The notes under the pieces: model-generated
The model's input: the letters and a program-made list of their open reading frames with translations, nothing else
Databases searched by the model: none
What the model was told of the DNA's origin: nothing
Program-made: the position numbers and the translations under genes
Part shown: piece after piece, positions 26,048-34,803 of the stretch
Layout: every line of letters begins with the position of its first letter
Numbering within the stretch: position 1 is the first letter of the stretch
From: Zobellia galactanivorans
GTDB taxonomy: Bacteria; Bacteroidota; Bacteroidia; Flavobacteriales; Flavobacteriaceae
Length of the DNA stretch: 64,000 nt
Assembly (NCBI RefSeq): GCF_000973105.1
Contig: NC_015844.1
Span: 868,001 to 932,000 of the forward strand
Direction of reading: 5' to 3'

Positions 26048-26782
26048 ATGGAACGACGAGCATTCATAAAAAAGAGTGGGGTTGCAGGCCTGGCATTGGC
26101 CGCACTGCCCAATTTGGCATTCTCAAAAGATTTTGAGTACAGCATTTTAGAACTGATGGGCAAGACCGATATCAAACTCTACGGTAAGGGCATCAATTTA
26201 AGAAAAGAGGCACATGACGCCTTTGTTGAAATGAAAAAAGCCGCTTACGGCGATGGCATAGATTTAAAAGTTGTCTCCAGCTACCGCAGTTTTGAACGTC
26301 AACGTTCTATCTGGGAACGCAAATTCCTAAAATACACCGACGACGGCAACATGGCCCCGCTAAAGGCCATTGACAAGATCATAGAATACTCCACCATACC
26401 CGGCACAAGCCGACACCATTGGGGTACCGACATCGACATTGTTGACGGTAATCGCAAGGTAGAGGGCGATATGCTGGTACCTTCGAAATTCGGGGAAGGC
26501 GAACCCTATGCCGATTTCAAGAAATGGATGGATGAAAATGCCAAGGACTTCGATTTTCACTTGGTCTATACCGACACCCCCGGCCGTAGAGGCTTTAAAT
26601 ACGAGCCATGGCACTATAGCTATGCCCCATTATCGGTTCCTATGTTGACCGAGTTCAGAAGAAAGAACATCATGCAATTGCTAAAAAACGAAGATTTCTA
26701 CGGTACCGAACATTTTACCGAAGGCTTCTTGACCAACTACATACAAGATAATATCCTGGATATCAATACCGAACTTCTTTAG
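26048..26782 (+). CDS. M15-type D-alanyl-D-alanine carboxypeptidase family protein with Tat signal
   Basis: LAS-superfamily (VanY-like) peptidoglycan peptidase of 244 residues. The N terminus MERRAFIKKSGVAGLALAAL is a twin-arginine signal (RRAFIKK). The metal site is SRHHWGTDID with His123 and Asp130, plus a downstream EPWHYSY supplying the last His. SSYRSFERQRSIWE is the family's substrate-side segment. It probably trims peptidoglycan stem peptides in the periplasm. It is followed 37 bp later by an M48 protease gene on the same strand. Confidence 0.88.
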   Translation: MERRAFIKKSGVAGLALAALPNLAFSKDFEYSILELMGKTDIKLYGKGINLRKEAHDAFVEMKKAAYGDGIDLKVVSSYRSFERQRSIWERKFLKYTDDGNMAPLKAIDKIIEYSTIPGTSRHHWGTDIDIVDGNRKVEGDMLVPSKFGEGEPYADFKKWMDENAKDFDFHLVYTDTPGRRGFKYEPWHYSYAPLSVPMLTEFRRKNIMQLLKNEDFYGTEHFTEGFLTNYIQDNILDINTELL

Positions 26783-26819
26783 GTCTTTTGTATATTGAGG
26801 TACAAAAGAACACTAAACC

Positions 26820-27584
26820 ATGCGAAGAGGAAGTTGGAAAATTAGGATATTCATCGGCTTGGCCATTGTGGCGTTTGCCTTTATCAAGCGTTGGAGCAGC
26901 AAAGAGGAAAACCCCTATACCGGAAGGGTACAGACCATTAACATGAGTACCGAGCAAGAGATTGCCATCGGCCTGAACAGTGCCCCTGAAATTGCCCAAC
27001 AATACGGAGGGCTATACCCCGATGAGAAGCTACAATCTTACGTAGACCAAATAGGGCATAAACTCGTACAGAACAGCATTGCCCGGGAAACTCCTTATAA
27101 ATACGACTTTCACTTATTGGCCGACGACCAAACGATCAATGCCTTTGCATTGCCCGGCGGTCCGGTCTTTATCACCTATGCCCTGTTCAAACAACTGAAC
27201 GAGGCCCAGCTCGCCGGGGTTTTAGGCCACGAGATAGGCCATGTGATCGGCCGACATTCGGCAGAACGCATTGCCGAGGGCGAATTTTGGCAAACCCTAT
27301 CGACTGGAGCTTCCGTCGGTGGCGATATGGGCGGATTGGTCGGTGGAATCGGCCAAAACACCTTGCTTAAAAACGGTCGTGGCGATGAACTTGAAAGTGA
27401 TGACCTGGGCGTTCTCTTTATGATAAAATCGGGCTATCGCCCCGAAGAAATGATCAAGGTAATGGAAATCTTAAAAGCGGCGGCCGGCCCGAACCGGACC
27501 CCTGAATTCCAAAGCACCCATCCCGACCCTGAAAACCGGATCGAGAAAATACAGGAATCCATAGAAAAATACCGAAATCAGTAA
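26820..27584 (+). CDS. M48-family metalloprotease, membrane anchored
   Basis: A 254-residue protein with one N-terminal membrane helix (about 5-24) and a periplasmic zincin domain of the BepA/Oma1 type. The site is His137-Glu138-Ile-Gly-His141 with a third ligand Glu190 in RGDELESDD. The following DLGVLFMIKSGY and a QSTHPDPENRI segment near the C terminus are family landmarks. It lacks the TPR region of BepA. Likely role is envelope protein quality control. The promoter is not distinguished from that of the LAS peptidase. Confidence 0.88.
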   Translation: MRRGSWKIRIFIGLAIVAFAFIKRWSSKEENPYTGRVQTINMSTEQEIAIGLNSAPEIAQQYGGLYPDEKLQSYVDQIGHKLVQNSIARETPYKYDFHLLADDQTINAFALPGGPVFITYALFKQLNEAQLAGVLGHEIGHVIGRHSAERIAEGEFWQTLSTGASVGGDMGGLVGGIGQNTLLKNGRGDELESDDLGVLFMIKSGYRPEEMIKVMEILKAAAGPNRTPEFQSTHPDPENRIEKIQESIEKYRNQ

Positions 27585-27821
27585 GGCCCGACCCACTTCA
27601 TACGGCTTCCCCACAAAATCCTATCCATTGTTCCCCAAGAGGTTACGATTTATTTTATAAATTCCGTGAAGAGTTGTTAAATTCGATGAACTGCAAAGTC
27701 ACCGCCGTTTAATTGGCTATCTTTACACCTCCCAAAGACTACCATTGCCAGAGCACTGATTTAACCCTTATAGCTTTACAATAACCAATGCCCCTAGACA
27801 AGGCATTAAAAGAGAAACTAT

Positions 27822-27989
27822 ATGGGAACACTATTGCACTTTAAAAATTTGTACGTCCAAGCATTCGAAAATTGCAAGCCTGAAATCGTTGTATTTCTTT
27901 TAAAGGCCTATTCGGTGTTTTGTGGATTAATGTTGTTTATGGCCGTTTACGCGTTTATGCATAGGGCCTTACACGGATTTGAATTCTGA
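27822..27989 (+). CDS. 55-residue small membrane protein, possibly DUF6747
   Basis: ATG 27822 to TGA 27987-27989, starting MGTLLHFKNLYVQAFENC and ending YAFMHRALHGFEF. One strongly hydrophobic helix spans about residues 23-46 (IVVFLLKAY to MAVYAFM). The pattern of a short amphipathic start, one helix and an aromatic tail is reminiscent of the small flavobacterial DUF6747 proteins; that match is from memory. A good terminator lies 45 bp downstream, which supports a real transcript. Confidence 0.6.
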   Translation: MGTLLHFKNLYVQAFENCKPEIVVFLLKAYSVFCGLMLFMAVYAFMHRALHGFEF

Positions 27990-28033
27990 TCCGTATCGTT
28001 TTACCGCTCTTTTACGAGTCACTATATGAAAAG

Positions 28034-28068
28034 AAACCCGGCCATAGCAATATGGTCGGGTTTTAGTT
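28034..28068 (+). terminator. intrinsic terminator after the small membrane protein
   Basis: AAACCCGGCCATA (28034-28046) pairs with TATGGTCGGGTTT (28051-28063), one G-U pair, followed by TTAGTTTT. It may also serve the convergent ankyrin gene. Confidence 0.75.
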
Positions 28069-28096
28069 TTCATAGCAATCGGGCCAATTCAAGCTT

Positions 28097-28489
28097 TTAG
28101 CTTCCCATGGCCGAATCAATGACCCTTAGGACATCGACCGCATTGGATAGCTCTGCGTATTTTTTTATGGAATACCCCTTATCGCTCTTGATCTTTAGGC
28201 TTGCCCCATTTGCGATCAACAATTCTAGGATTTCCGCCCTGTTATAGCGTGCGGCAAAAATGGCCGGTGTCATTCCCAAAGACTTTTGGTTGACGTCTTC
28301 GCCCAGTTCTATCAATTTTTTTACGGTGTCAAAATCGCCCTGCATAATTGCCTTGCAGAAAGAATTTACTTCTAAAGTCCGGTACATTTCAAATGCCGGT
28401 GCATTGTTCGTAGTAGTGTTGTCATTGGCCATTAAGGCTGTAGATCCGACCAAACAGGCCATAGCGAAAGTGAATACTGTTTTTTTCAT
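28097..28489 (-). CDS. exported ankyrin-repeat protein
   Basis: A 130-residue protein with signal peptide (MKKTVFTFAMACLVGSTALMA) and two to three ankyrin repeats: AIMQGDFDTVKKLIELGEDV, GMTPAIFAARYNRAEILELL and a degenerate third with GYSIKKYAELSNAVDVL. The repeats should form a small protein-binding surface in the periplasm. No partner is evident from the neighbours. Confidence 0.85.
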   Translation of the reverse strand: MKKTVFTFAMACLVGSTALMANDNTTTNNAPAFEMYRTLEVNSFCKAIMQGDFDTVKKLIELGEDVNQKSLGMTPAIFAARYNRAEILELLIANGASLKIKSDKGYSIKKYAELSNAVDVLRVIDSAMGS

Positions 28490-28779
28490 GATGAGTGATT
28501 TTAATTGATGAATTTTTATTGATTGTACTAGATAGACTTGATTTTCGCCATCTTGTTACAAGATTTGGGGCATAATAACAGAATTTTAACAATTGGGCTT
28601 CCTACAACCTCTTATCTGAAGCGCGGGCCATCGGCCCTTTACATCCATTTTTCAAGTGTCTCGCCTTTGGTAGCGCTGTAATGCCGTCCTTCCCCAGAAA
28701 TTTAAAAAATACTATTTCGAACAGTAAAATGTGGTATCTCTAACAATGTTGAAATCACCGTAAAAAAGCCCCGTCATAA
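28490..28779. other. noncoding interval upstream of gpmI
   Basis: With the gpmI promoter this makes a 343-bp gap between the divergent ankyrin and gpmI genes. I find no ORF or structured RNA I can support. Confidence 0.4.
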
Positions 28780-28811
28780 TTGGTATTTCCTCATAGATCA
28801 CAGTACTTTTG
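28780..28811 (+). promoter_or_regulatory. gpmI promoter
   Basis: TTG at 28780-28782, a 21-bp spacer and TACTTTTG at 28804-28811 form a good Bacteroidota promoter, 21 bp before the gpmI ATG. Confidence 0.6.
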
Positions 28812-28832
28812 AAAATCTAATTTTCAGAACCC

Positions 28833-30350
28833 ATGAACAAGAAAGTAATACTTATGATTCTTGACGGTTGGGGCAAATCGCCCGACCCCAAGGTCTCCGC
28901 AATAGACAATGCCAATACTCCCTTAGTCGACTCCCTTTACAAAAACTACCCGAACGCCAACCTTCTTACCGATGGTATGAACGTAGGTTTGCCCGAGGGT
29001 CAAATGGGAAACAGCGAAGTGGGCCATATGAACCTTGGTGCCGGACGTATCGTATACCAAGATTTGGCAAAGATCAACTTGGCCGTAAAAGAGAACACCT
29101 TGAAAGACGAAAAGGTCTTACAAGATGCCTTTACCTATGCCAAGGCGAACGACAAACCCGTACACTTTTTAGGCTTGTTGAGTAATGGCGGGGTACACAG
29201 CCACATCAACCACATCAAAGGACTTATTGAGGCCGGTAACGCCAGTGGCGTAAAAAATATGTTCGTTCACGCCTTTACCGATGGTAGGGACGTAGACCCC
29301 AAAAGCGGAAAAGGTTTCTTGACGGACCTGAGCGATTTCTGTAGCGATAAAAACACCAAACTGGCTTCCGTAATCGGAAGGTATTTTGCCATGGACCGGG
29401 ACAAACGATGGGAGCGCGTAAAGAAAGCCTATGACCTTATGGTAAATGCCGAAGGTGATAAAACCGCCGACATTGCCGCAAAAATGCAGGAGAACTATGA
29501 CAAGGGCGTAACCGATGAGTTTATCGAACCCATTGTAATGACCGACAGTAAGGGAAGCCCCGTTGCCAAAATCTCAAATGACGATGTGGTCATCTTCTTC
29601 AATTTCAGGACCGACCGTGGACGCGAGCTTACCGAAGTCTTGAGCCAGAACGATATGCATGAGCAGAACATGCACAAACTCAACCTGTATTACGTAACCC
29701 TTACCAATTACGACGATTCGTACACCGGGGTTCACGTGGTTTACGACAAAGACAATATCAAGGACACCTTGGGCGAAGTCTTGGAAAAGGCGAATAAAAA
29801 GCAAATTCGTATTGCCGAGACCGAAAAGTATCCGCACGTTACCTTTTTCTTCAATGGTGGCCGTGAAAAGCCCTTCAATGGCGAGCAACGTTTGCTATGT
29901 CCTTCCCCAAAGGTAGCCACCTACGACTTACAGCCGGAAATGAGCGCCTATGACATTAGGGACGCCATCATTCCCGAATTGAAAAAAGGAGAGGTCGATT
30001 TTGTCTGCCTAAACTTTGCCAACCCTGATATGGTAGGCCATACGGGGGTTATGTCTGCTGCTATCAAAGCGTGTGAAGTGGTCGATGAATGTGCCAAGGA
30101 CGTAGTGACCGCAGGACTGGAAAACGGCTATACTTCCATAGTCATTGCCGACCACGGTAACTGTGACACCATGGTAAATCCTGACGGTAGTCCGAATACC
30201 GCACATACCACCAACCCCGTACCATTGATCTTGGTCGACAAGGAAATCAAAGAGATCAAAGACGGTGTTCTGGGTGATATCGCCCCTACCATTTTAAAAC
30301 TGATGGGCGTTCCCCAACCCGAATTAATGACAAGAAAGGCTCTTGTTTAG
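28833..30350 (+). CDS. gpmI: 2,3-bisphosphoglycerate-independent phosphoglycerate mutase
   Basis: Glycolytic/gluconeogenic interconversion of 3- and 2-phosphoglycerate with two Mn ions in an alkaline-phosphatase-like fold. It is 505 residues, with the N-terminal metal-binding ILDGWGKS (Asp11), the catalytic serine Ser61 in QMGNSEVGHMNLGAGR, HAFTDGRDVDP in the transferase domain, and the C-terminal FANPDMVGHTG and IADHGNCD metal segments. The whole enzyme is intact. The map gene follows 33 bp later with its own -7 element. Confidence 0.97.
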   Translation: MNKKVILMILDGWGKSPDPKVSAIDNANTPLVDSLYKNYPNANLLTDGMNVGLPEGQMGNSEVGHMNLGAGRIVYQDLAKINLAVKENTLKDEKVLQDAFTYAKANDKPVHFLGLLSNGGVHSHINHIKGLIEAGNASGVKNMFVHAFTDGRDVDPKSGKGFLTDLSDFCSDKNTKLASVIGRYFAMDRDKRWERVKKAYDLMVNAEGDKTADIAAKMQENYDKGVTDEFIEPIVMTDSKGSPVAKISNDDVVIFFNFRTDRGRELTEVLSQNDMHEQNMHKLNLYYVTLTNYDDSYTGVHVVYDKDNIKDTLGEVLEKANKKQIRIAETEKYPHVTFFFNGGREKPFNGEQRLLCPSPKVATYDLQPEMSAYDIRDAIIPELKKGEVDFVCLNFANPDMVGHTGVMSAAIKACEVVDECAKDVVTAGLENGYTSIVIADHGNCDTMVNPDGSPNTAHTTNPVPLILVDKEIKEIKDGVLGDIAPTILKLMGVPQPELMTRKALV

Positions 30351-30370
30351 TCAATAACATCAAATATTTT

Positions 30371-30378
30371 TACCTTTG
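30371..30378 (+). promoter_or_regulatory. TAnnTTTG promoter element for map
   Basis: TACCTTTG lies 5 bp before the map ATG, with a TTG at 30343-30345 (25-bp spacer). The very short leader means map may be translated from a nearly leaderless mRNA. Confidence 0.45.
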
Positions 30379-30383
30379 CCACT

Positions 30384-31202
30384 ATGATCAAATTAAAAAC
30401 ACCCGAGGAAATAGAACTAATGCGTGAAAGCGCCTTGGTGGTATCAAGAACTTTGGGCATGCTGGCATCGGAGATAAAACCAGGTGTCACCGCCCTATAT
30501 CTTGATAAATTAGCAGAAGATTTTATCAGGGAGCAGGGCGCTGAACCAGGTTTCTTGGGCATGTACGATTTTCCGAATACGTTGAACATGAGTCCGAACG
30601 CCCAAGTGGTGCACGGCATACCCAACGCAGAACCTTTGAAAGAAGGCGATATTATTTCGGTAGATTGTGGTGCCCTTAAAAACGGTTACTACGGCGATCA
30701 CGCCTATACCTTTCCCGTTGGTGAAATAGCGGAAGAGACCAAAAAACTACTCAAGGTCACCAAAGAATCATTGTATTTGGGCATTGCCCAATTCAAGGCG
30801 GGAAACCGCGTTGGCGATGTGGCCTATGCCATTCAGAACTATTGCGAGAGTCACGGTTATGGCGTAGTTCGCGAATTGGTAGGCCATGGTCTGGGCAAGA
30901 AATTACACGAAGGCCCCGAAATGCCGAACTACGGTAAACGCGGTCGTGGAAAACAGTTCAAGGAAGGTCTTGTTGTTGCCATAGAGCCTATGATCAACAT
31001 GGGAACACGGCGCATCAAGCAACTCAAGGACGGTTGGACGATCTTAACGGCCGACGGTCAGCCCAGTGCCCACTTTGAACACAATGTGGCCATCGTTAAC
31101 GGCAAACCCGAGCTTCTCTCTACCTATCAGTATATTTATGAAGCCCTAGGTATCGAAAGCGACGAAGAAGATCAGTTCCATCAGAAAAAATTGGTTCTTT
31201 AA
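30384..31202 (+). CDS. map: type I methionine aminopeptidase
   Basis: Removes N-terminal Met from nascent proteins. The 272-residue pita-bread fold has all five metal ligands in sight: the Asp of SVDCGALKNG, the Asp of YYGDHAYTF, the His of LVGHGLGKKLHEGP, the Glu of VAIEPMIN and the Glu of HFEHNVAIV. There is no N-terminal zinc-finger extension. The methyltransferase gene follows 42 bp later. Confidence 0.96.
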   Translation: MIKLKTPEEIELMRESALVVSRTLGMLASEIKPGVTALYLDKLAEDFIREQGAEPGFLGMYDFPNTLNMSPNAQVVHGIPNAEPLKEGDIISVDCGALKNGYYGDHAYTFPVGEIAEETKKLLKVTKESLYLGIAQFKAGNRVGDVAYAIQNYCESHGYGVVRELVGHGLGKKLHEGPEMPNYGKRGRGKQFKEGLVVAIEPMINMGTRRIKQLKDGWTILTADGQPSAHFEHNVAIVNGKPELLSTYQYIYEALGIESDEEDQFHQKKLVL

Positions 31203-31244
31203 GCAAGAGCGGATATAGGTAACCCGAACAAACCCGTTCCATAC

Positions 31245-32015
31245 GTGTCCAAAATTTTCAAGTTCATTCTAAATGCCGTTCCTAGGCCGCTGCTTATCAA
31301 GTTAAGCTACCTAGTGCGACCGCTTTTAGGTCTTTGGATGCGCGGCAATCGCTATGAAGACCCTATTGACGGCAAAAGGTTCAAGCGCTTTTTACCCTAC
31401 GGTTACGAAAGCCCCAGGGAAAATGTGCTTGCCCCTTACACCTTGTCTTTGGAAAGGCACCGTTTGTTATGGCTTTACCTAAAACATCGATCGAACTTCT
31501 TTACCGAAAACCTAAAGGTGCTCCATTTTGCCCCGGAACAGGCGTTTTACAAGCGCTTTAGAAAACTGAAAAACCTAGATTACACTACTACCGACCTTTT
31601 TTCGCCCCTAGCCGATGTAAAGGCCGATATCTGTAACCTACCTTTTGAAGACAACAGCTTTGATGTGATTTTGTGCAACCATGTGCTCGAACATATACCG
31701 GACGACACCAAGGCCATGCAGGAGCTCTATCGCGTCTTGAAAAAGGGAGGTTGGGGCATCTTACAGATTCCGCAAGACTTGGAACGCGAGACCACCTTTG
31801 AAGATGATAGCATCACCGACAAAAAGGAACGCACCAAGATATTCGGGCAGTACGACCACGTTCGCATTTACGGTCGCGATTATTTCGACAAGTTAAGAAG
31901 CATAGGTTTTATCGTCGAGGAAGTAGACTATACCGCCACCCTTTCGCCCGAAGACATAGACAGGTACCGATTGGCCAAGGGTGAAATCATTCCCCTGGTA
32001 AAAAAACCGGCCTAA
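31245..32015 (+). CDS. class I SAM-dependent methyltransferase
   Basis: A 256-residue protein beginning at GTG 31245 (MSKIFKFILNAVPRP). The core is a Methyltransf_11-type domain: KVLHFAPEQAFYKRF in motif I, ADICNLPFEDNSFDVILCNH as motifs II-III, and VLEHIPDDTKAMQELYRVL. Motif I lacks the usual GxGxG and reads HFAPEQ, as in some bacteroidotal members. A basic N-terminal region and RLAKGEIIPLVKK end suggest membrane or envelope substrates, but that is a guess. It overlaps the convergent apbE by 4 bp. Confidence 0.85.
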   Translation: MSKIFKFILNAVPRPLLIKLSYLVRPLLGLWMRGNRYEDPIDGKRFKRFLPYGYESPRENVLAPYTLSLERHRLLWLYLKHRSNFFTENLKVLHFAPEQAFYKRFRKLKNLDYTTTDLFSPLADVKADICNLPFEDNSFDVILCNHVLEHIPDDTKAMQELYRVLKKGGWGILQIPQDLERETTFEDDSITDKKERTKIFGQYDHVRIYGRDYFDKLRSIGFIVEEVDYTATLSPEDIDRYRLAKGEIIPLVKKPA

Positions 32016-33019
32016 GATTTCGTCAGCAAGGCCTCAAAACCCGGGGTCATAAACTCGTGGGTTTCCCCCTTCTCATCAAAAAAGATAATATAGGCCTCCA
32101 GCTCGCGCCTAACCGTCAAAAGCTTCAACACCTCATCTAAGTCCATTGCCATAAAGGAAGTAGCATAGGCATCGGCTTTTGCGCAATTATCGGCAAGTAC
32201 GGTAGCGGCCAAGGTATTGGAGTTTTTGGTAAACCCCGTAACGGGGTCGATCGTATGCACATATTTTACCCCGCTGACCGGGTCTTCCCTAAAATGCCGG
32301 TAGTTTCCCGATGAGGCCAAGGCCTTATCCTGAAGTTGGATGGTAGCCTTCAATTTTCGATCGTCTTCAATGGTAGGATCTTCTATTCCCACGACCCAAG
32401 GCTTCCCTTTGATCTGGTTTTGACCTTTGGCCACGAGCTCCCCACCTACTTCCAACAAGTAGTTTTCAACATCGTGCATCTCCATCAGCTTCGCCAAGCG
32501 ATCAATGGAATACCCTTTGGCAATGGCATTAAAATCGAAATAGATATCGGGTTCGGTCTTTTGAACGGTAAAGCGCTCGGTAAGCTTTACTTTATTGAAA
32601 CCCACATAACGCAGAAGGCTATCTACGCGGGCGCTATCCATCTCCATTTGTTTTCCCGGGCCAAAGCCCCAAGCGTTTACCAAAATCCCCACAGTGGGAT
32701 CAAAATGGCCTTTCGTATGGGTGTACACTTCTTGTGACAAATTAAAAACCTCCCTGAACATATGATCCACTACCAAGGTAGAATCGCCCTTATTGATCCT
32801 CGAAATATCGGAGGTCGGAATATAGGTCGACAAGGAATGGTTGATCGCATCAAAGACCGAATCGATTTGCTTTTGCAAGTCGAGCTTTTCAGGCGACAGA
32901 TATATAAGGTTATACGAGGTACCCAAGGCCGCACCCGATGCTTCGTTTCGGACCATACCACCCGGACCACCACATGAAATCAACTGCAATCCGACAAGAA
33001 ACACTATCAATCTATTCAT
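32012..33019 (-). CDS. apbE: FAD:protein FMN transferase (lipoprotein)
   Basis: ApbE covalently attaches FMN to Thr in NqrB, NqrC and related proteins on the periplasmic side. The chosen start at 33019 gives a lipoprotein signal ending LQLISC; the ORF could begin at 33031. Recognisable segments are LGTSYNLIYLS, FDPTVGILVNAWGFGPGK, FDFNAIAKGYSIDRLAK, ASSGNYRHF and VHTIDPVTG. It lies just downstream of the nqr operon and of a small conserved gene that it overlaps by 8 bp, which fits its role in maturing Na+-NQR. Confidence 0.93.
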   Translation of the reverse strand: MNRLIVFLVGLQLISCGGPGGMVRNEASGAALGTSYNLIYLSPEKLDLQKQIDSVFDAINHSLSTYIPTSDISRINKGDSTLVVDHMFREVFNLSQEVYTHTKGHFDPTVGILVNAWGFGPGKQMEMDSARVDSLLRYVGFNKVKLTERFTVQKTEPDIYFDFNAIAKGYSIDRLAKLMEMHDVENYLLEVGGELVAKGQNQIKGKPWVVGIEDPTIEDDRKLKATIQLQDKALASSGNYRHFREDPVSGVKYVHTIDPVTGFTKNSNTLAATVLADNCAKADAYATSFMAMDLDEVLKLLTVRRELEAYIIFFDEKGETHEFMTPGFEALLTKS

Positions 33020-33380
33020 CTTCAATCTCAATTAAACCTCTATAATCAACAATATAGGCCTCGTTCAAATATACCGGTAAATCTTGGTTCTCGGCATTTG
33101 ACAGTCCCACCCCCGCATAATAGGTTCGCGCTTCATGCTTATTGGCATGATCCTTCATTTTAGCCATTAAGGCCTCGTCATAAACCGTAGGGTCTTTCGG
33201 GTGCGGTACATAGCGTACCACGATAAAATGCAATACCTTATCCTTTAGGCAAACAAATTGGGGATTCTTTTTAGGTTCGCTGTTCACGCCCATAAAATCG
33301 TAGCCTTCAGCCTCAAGCTCCCGCCCCACAATGTTCATGGCCAGGTTATGCAGTTCTCGGTCCGTTAACGGTTTCCCCAT
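33012..33380 (-). CDS. conserved nqr-associated small protein
   Basis: A 122-residue soluble protein (MGKPLTDRELHNLAMNIVG start, IVDYRGLIEIEDE end) found beside nqrF and apbE in flavobacteria. It is sometimes labelled NqrF-like, although no [2Fe-2S] or FAD motif is visible. It has one cysteine, in FVCLKDK. It overlaps apbE by 8 bp and is separated from nqrF by a terminator, so it and apbE may form their own transcript. Function unknown. Confidence 0.8.
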   Translation of the reverse strand: MGKPLTDRELHNLAMNIVGRELEAEGYDFMGVNSEPKKNPQFVCLKDKVLHFIVVRYVPHPKDPTVYDEALMAKMKDHANKHEARTYYAGVGLSNAENQDLPVYLNEAYIVDYRGLIEIEDE

Positions 33381-33400
33381 AACACTAAAAAAATTAGATC

Positions 33401-33434
33401 AAAAAAAACCGATGTTAGTACATCGGTTTTTATT
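33401..33434 (-). terminator. intrinsic terminator after nqrF
   Basis: AAAACCGATG (33405-33414) pairs with CATCGGTTTT (33421-33430). The A-run at 33401-33408 supplies a U-tract to minus-strand transcripts coming from nqrF, 60 bp upstream. Confidence 0.8.
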
Positions 33435-33493
33435 CAATTTAAAAAGCTTGTACGATATAACATACTAAAACTCCTTTGTTGGTACGTATATGA

Positions 33494-34801
33494 TTATCCA
33501 CCAAAATCATCAAAGCGGATATGCTCATCGGGAATACCAAAGTCTTCACCCATTTTCTGTACCGCCTTGTTCATCAATGGAGGTCCACAGAAATAAAGTT
33601 CTATATCTTCAGGTGATTCGTGATGGTTCAAATAGTGCTCGATCACACAGTTGTGGATAAAGCCTACGAAGCCGTCACCCGGTGCATCAATATTTTCCTT
33701 AACCTTCCAGTTATCTTCCTCCATAGGCTCAGAAAGTGCCATATAGAATTTGAAATTTGGAAACTCTTGCTCTAATTTCTTAAAGTGGTCAATGTAGAAA
33801 AGTTCCCTTTTAGAACGACCACCGTACCAATACGTTACTTTTCTGTTGGTCTTAAGGGTTTTGAACAAATGGTACAAATGCGAACGCATTGGCGCCATAC
33901 CTGCCCCACCACCAACATATAACATCTCAGCATCGGACTCGTTGATAAAGAATTCACCGTAAGGTCCTGAGATAACTACATCGTCACCAGGTTTCAAGGA
34001 GAATATATAAGATGAAGCCACCCCTGGGTTAACATCCATCCACCCGTTCTTGGCACGATCCCATGGTGGAGTCGCAATACGAACGTTCAACATGATCTCT
34101 CTTCCTTCCGCAGGGTAAGAAGCCATCGAGTAGGCTCGCTCTACGGTTTCAGGGTTTTTCATTACCAAAGGCCAAAGGTTGAACTTGTCCCACTCCGCTT
34201 GAAACTTATCGGGTGTTTCATGTTCTTCCGGGTGGGCGGTAATATCGATATCGGAATACTTGATCTCACATTCCGGAATCTCGATTTGGATATATCCCCC
34301 AGCCTTGTATCCCATATCTTCGGGGATCTCAACAACGAATTCCTTGATAAAGGAGGCTACGTTATAGTTACGAACCACTTTGGCAGGCCATTTTTTGATA
34401 CCGAACACCTCTTCGGGTATGGTAATCTCCATGTCTTGTTTTACTTTCACCTGACAGGCCAAACGAGCTCCCGCATTCAATTCCCTTTTAGAAAAGTGGG
34501 GTGTTTCTGTAGGCAAGGCCTCACCTCCACCGGAAAGCACATGGCACTCGCACTGAATACAGGTTCCACCGCCACCACAAGCCGACGGCAAGAAAATTTT
34601 CTGGTTACCGAGTGTAGAAAGCAATGAACTTCCCGAGCCCACCTCTATCTTCTTCTCCCCGTTGATCGTAATGGTAACGGGACCCGAAGGCGATAGTTTT
34701 TCCTTGGTGAACAATAAGAGGGCCACCAAAATCATTAAGAGTATCAAAAATGCGACTACTGTAATAAGAATAGTTCCGCCGGTACTTGCTGCTAATAGCA
34801 T
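33494..34801 (-). CDS. nqrF: Na+-translocating NADH:quinone reductase subunit F
   Basis: The electron-input subunit: oxidises NADH and passes electrons through FAD and a [2Fe-2S] cluster. It is 435 residues with an N-terminal membrane helix, a ferredoxin-type cluster site SACGGGGTCIQCECHV plus ARLACQVKV, and a ferredoxin-reductase module with AYSMASYP (FAD) and YVGGGAGMAPMRSHLY (NADH). The C terminus EHIRFDDFGG is typical. It is the last gene of the operon, 2 bp after nqrE, and is followed by a terminator. Confidence 0.97.
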   Translation of the reverse strand: MLLAASTGGTILITVVAFLILLMILVALLLFTKEKLSPSGPVTITINGEKKIEVGSGSSLLSTLGNQKIFLPSACGGGGTCIQCECHVLSGGGEALPTETPHFSKRELNAGARLACQVKVKQDMEITIPEEVFGIKKWPAKVVRNYNVASFIKEFVVEIPEDMGYKAGGYIQIEIPECEIKYSDIDITAHPEEHETPDKFQAEWDKFNLWPLVMKNPETVERAYSMASYPAEGREIMLNVRIATPPWDRAKNGWMDVNPGVASSYIFSLKPGDDVVISGPYGEFFINESDAEMLYVGGGAGMAPMRSHLYHLFKTLKTNRKVTYWYGGRSKRELFYIDHFKKLEQEFPNFKFYMALSEPMEEDNWKVKENIDAPGDGFVGFIHNCVIEHYLNHHESPEDIELYFCGPPLMNKAVQKMGEDFGIPDEHIRFDDFGG

Positions 34802-34803
34802 AT

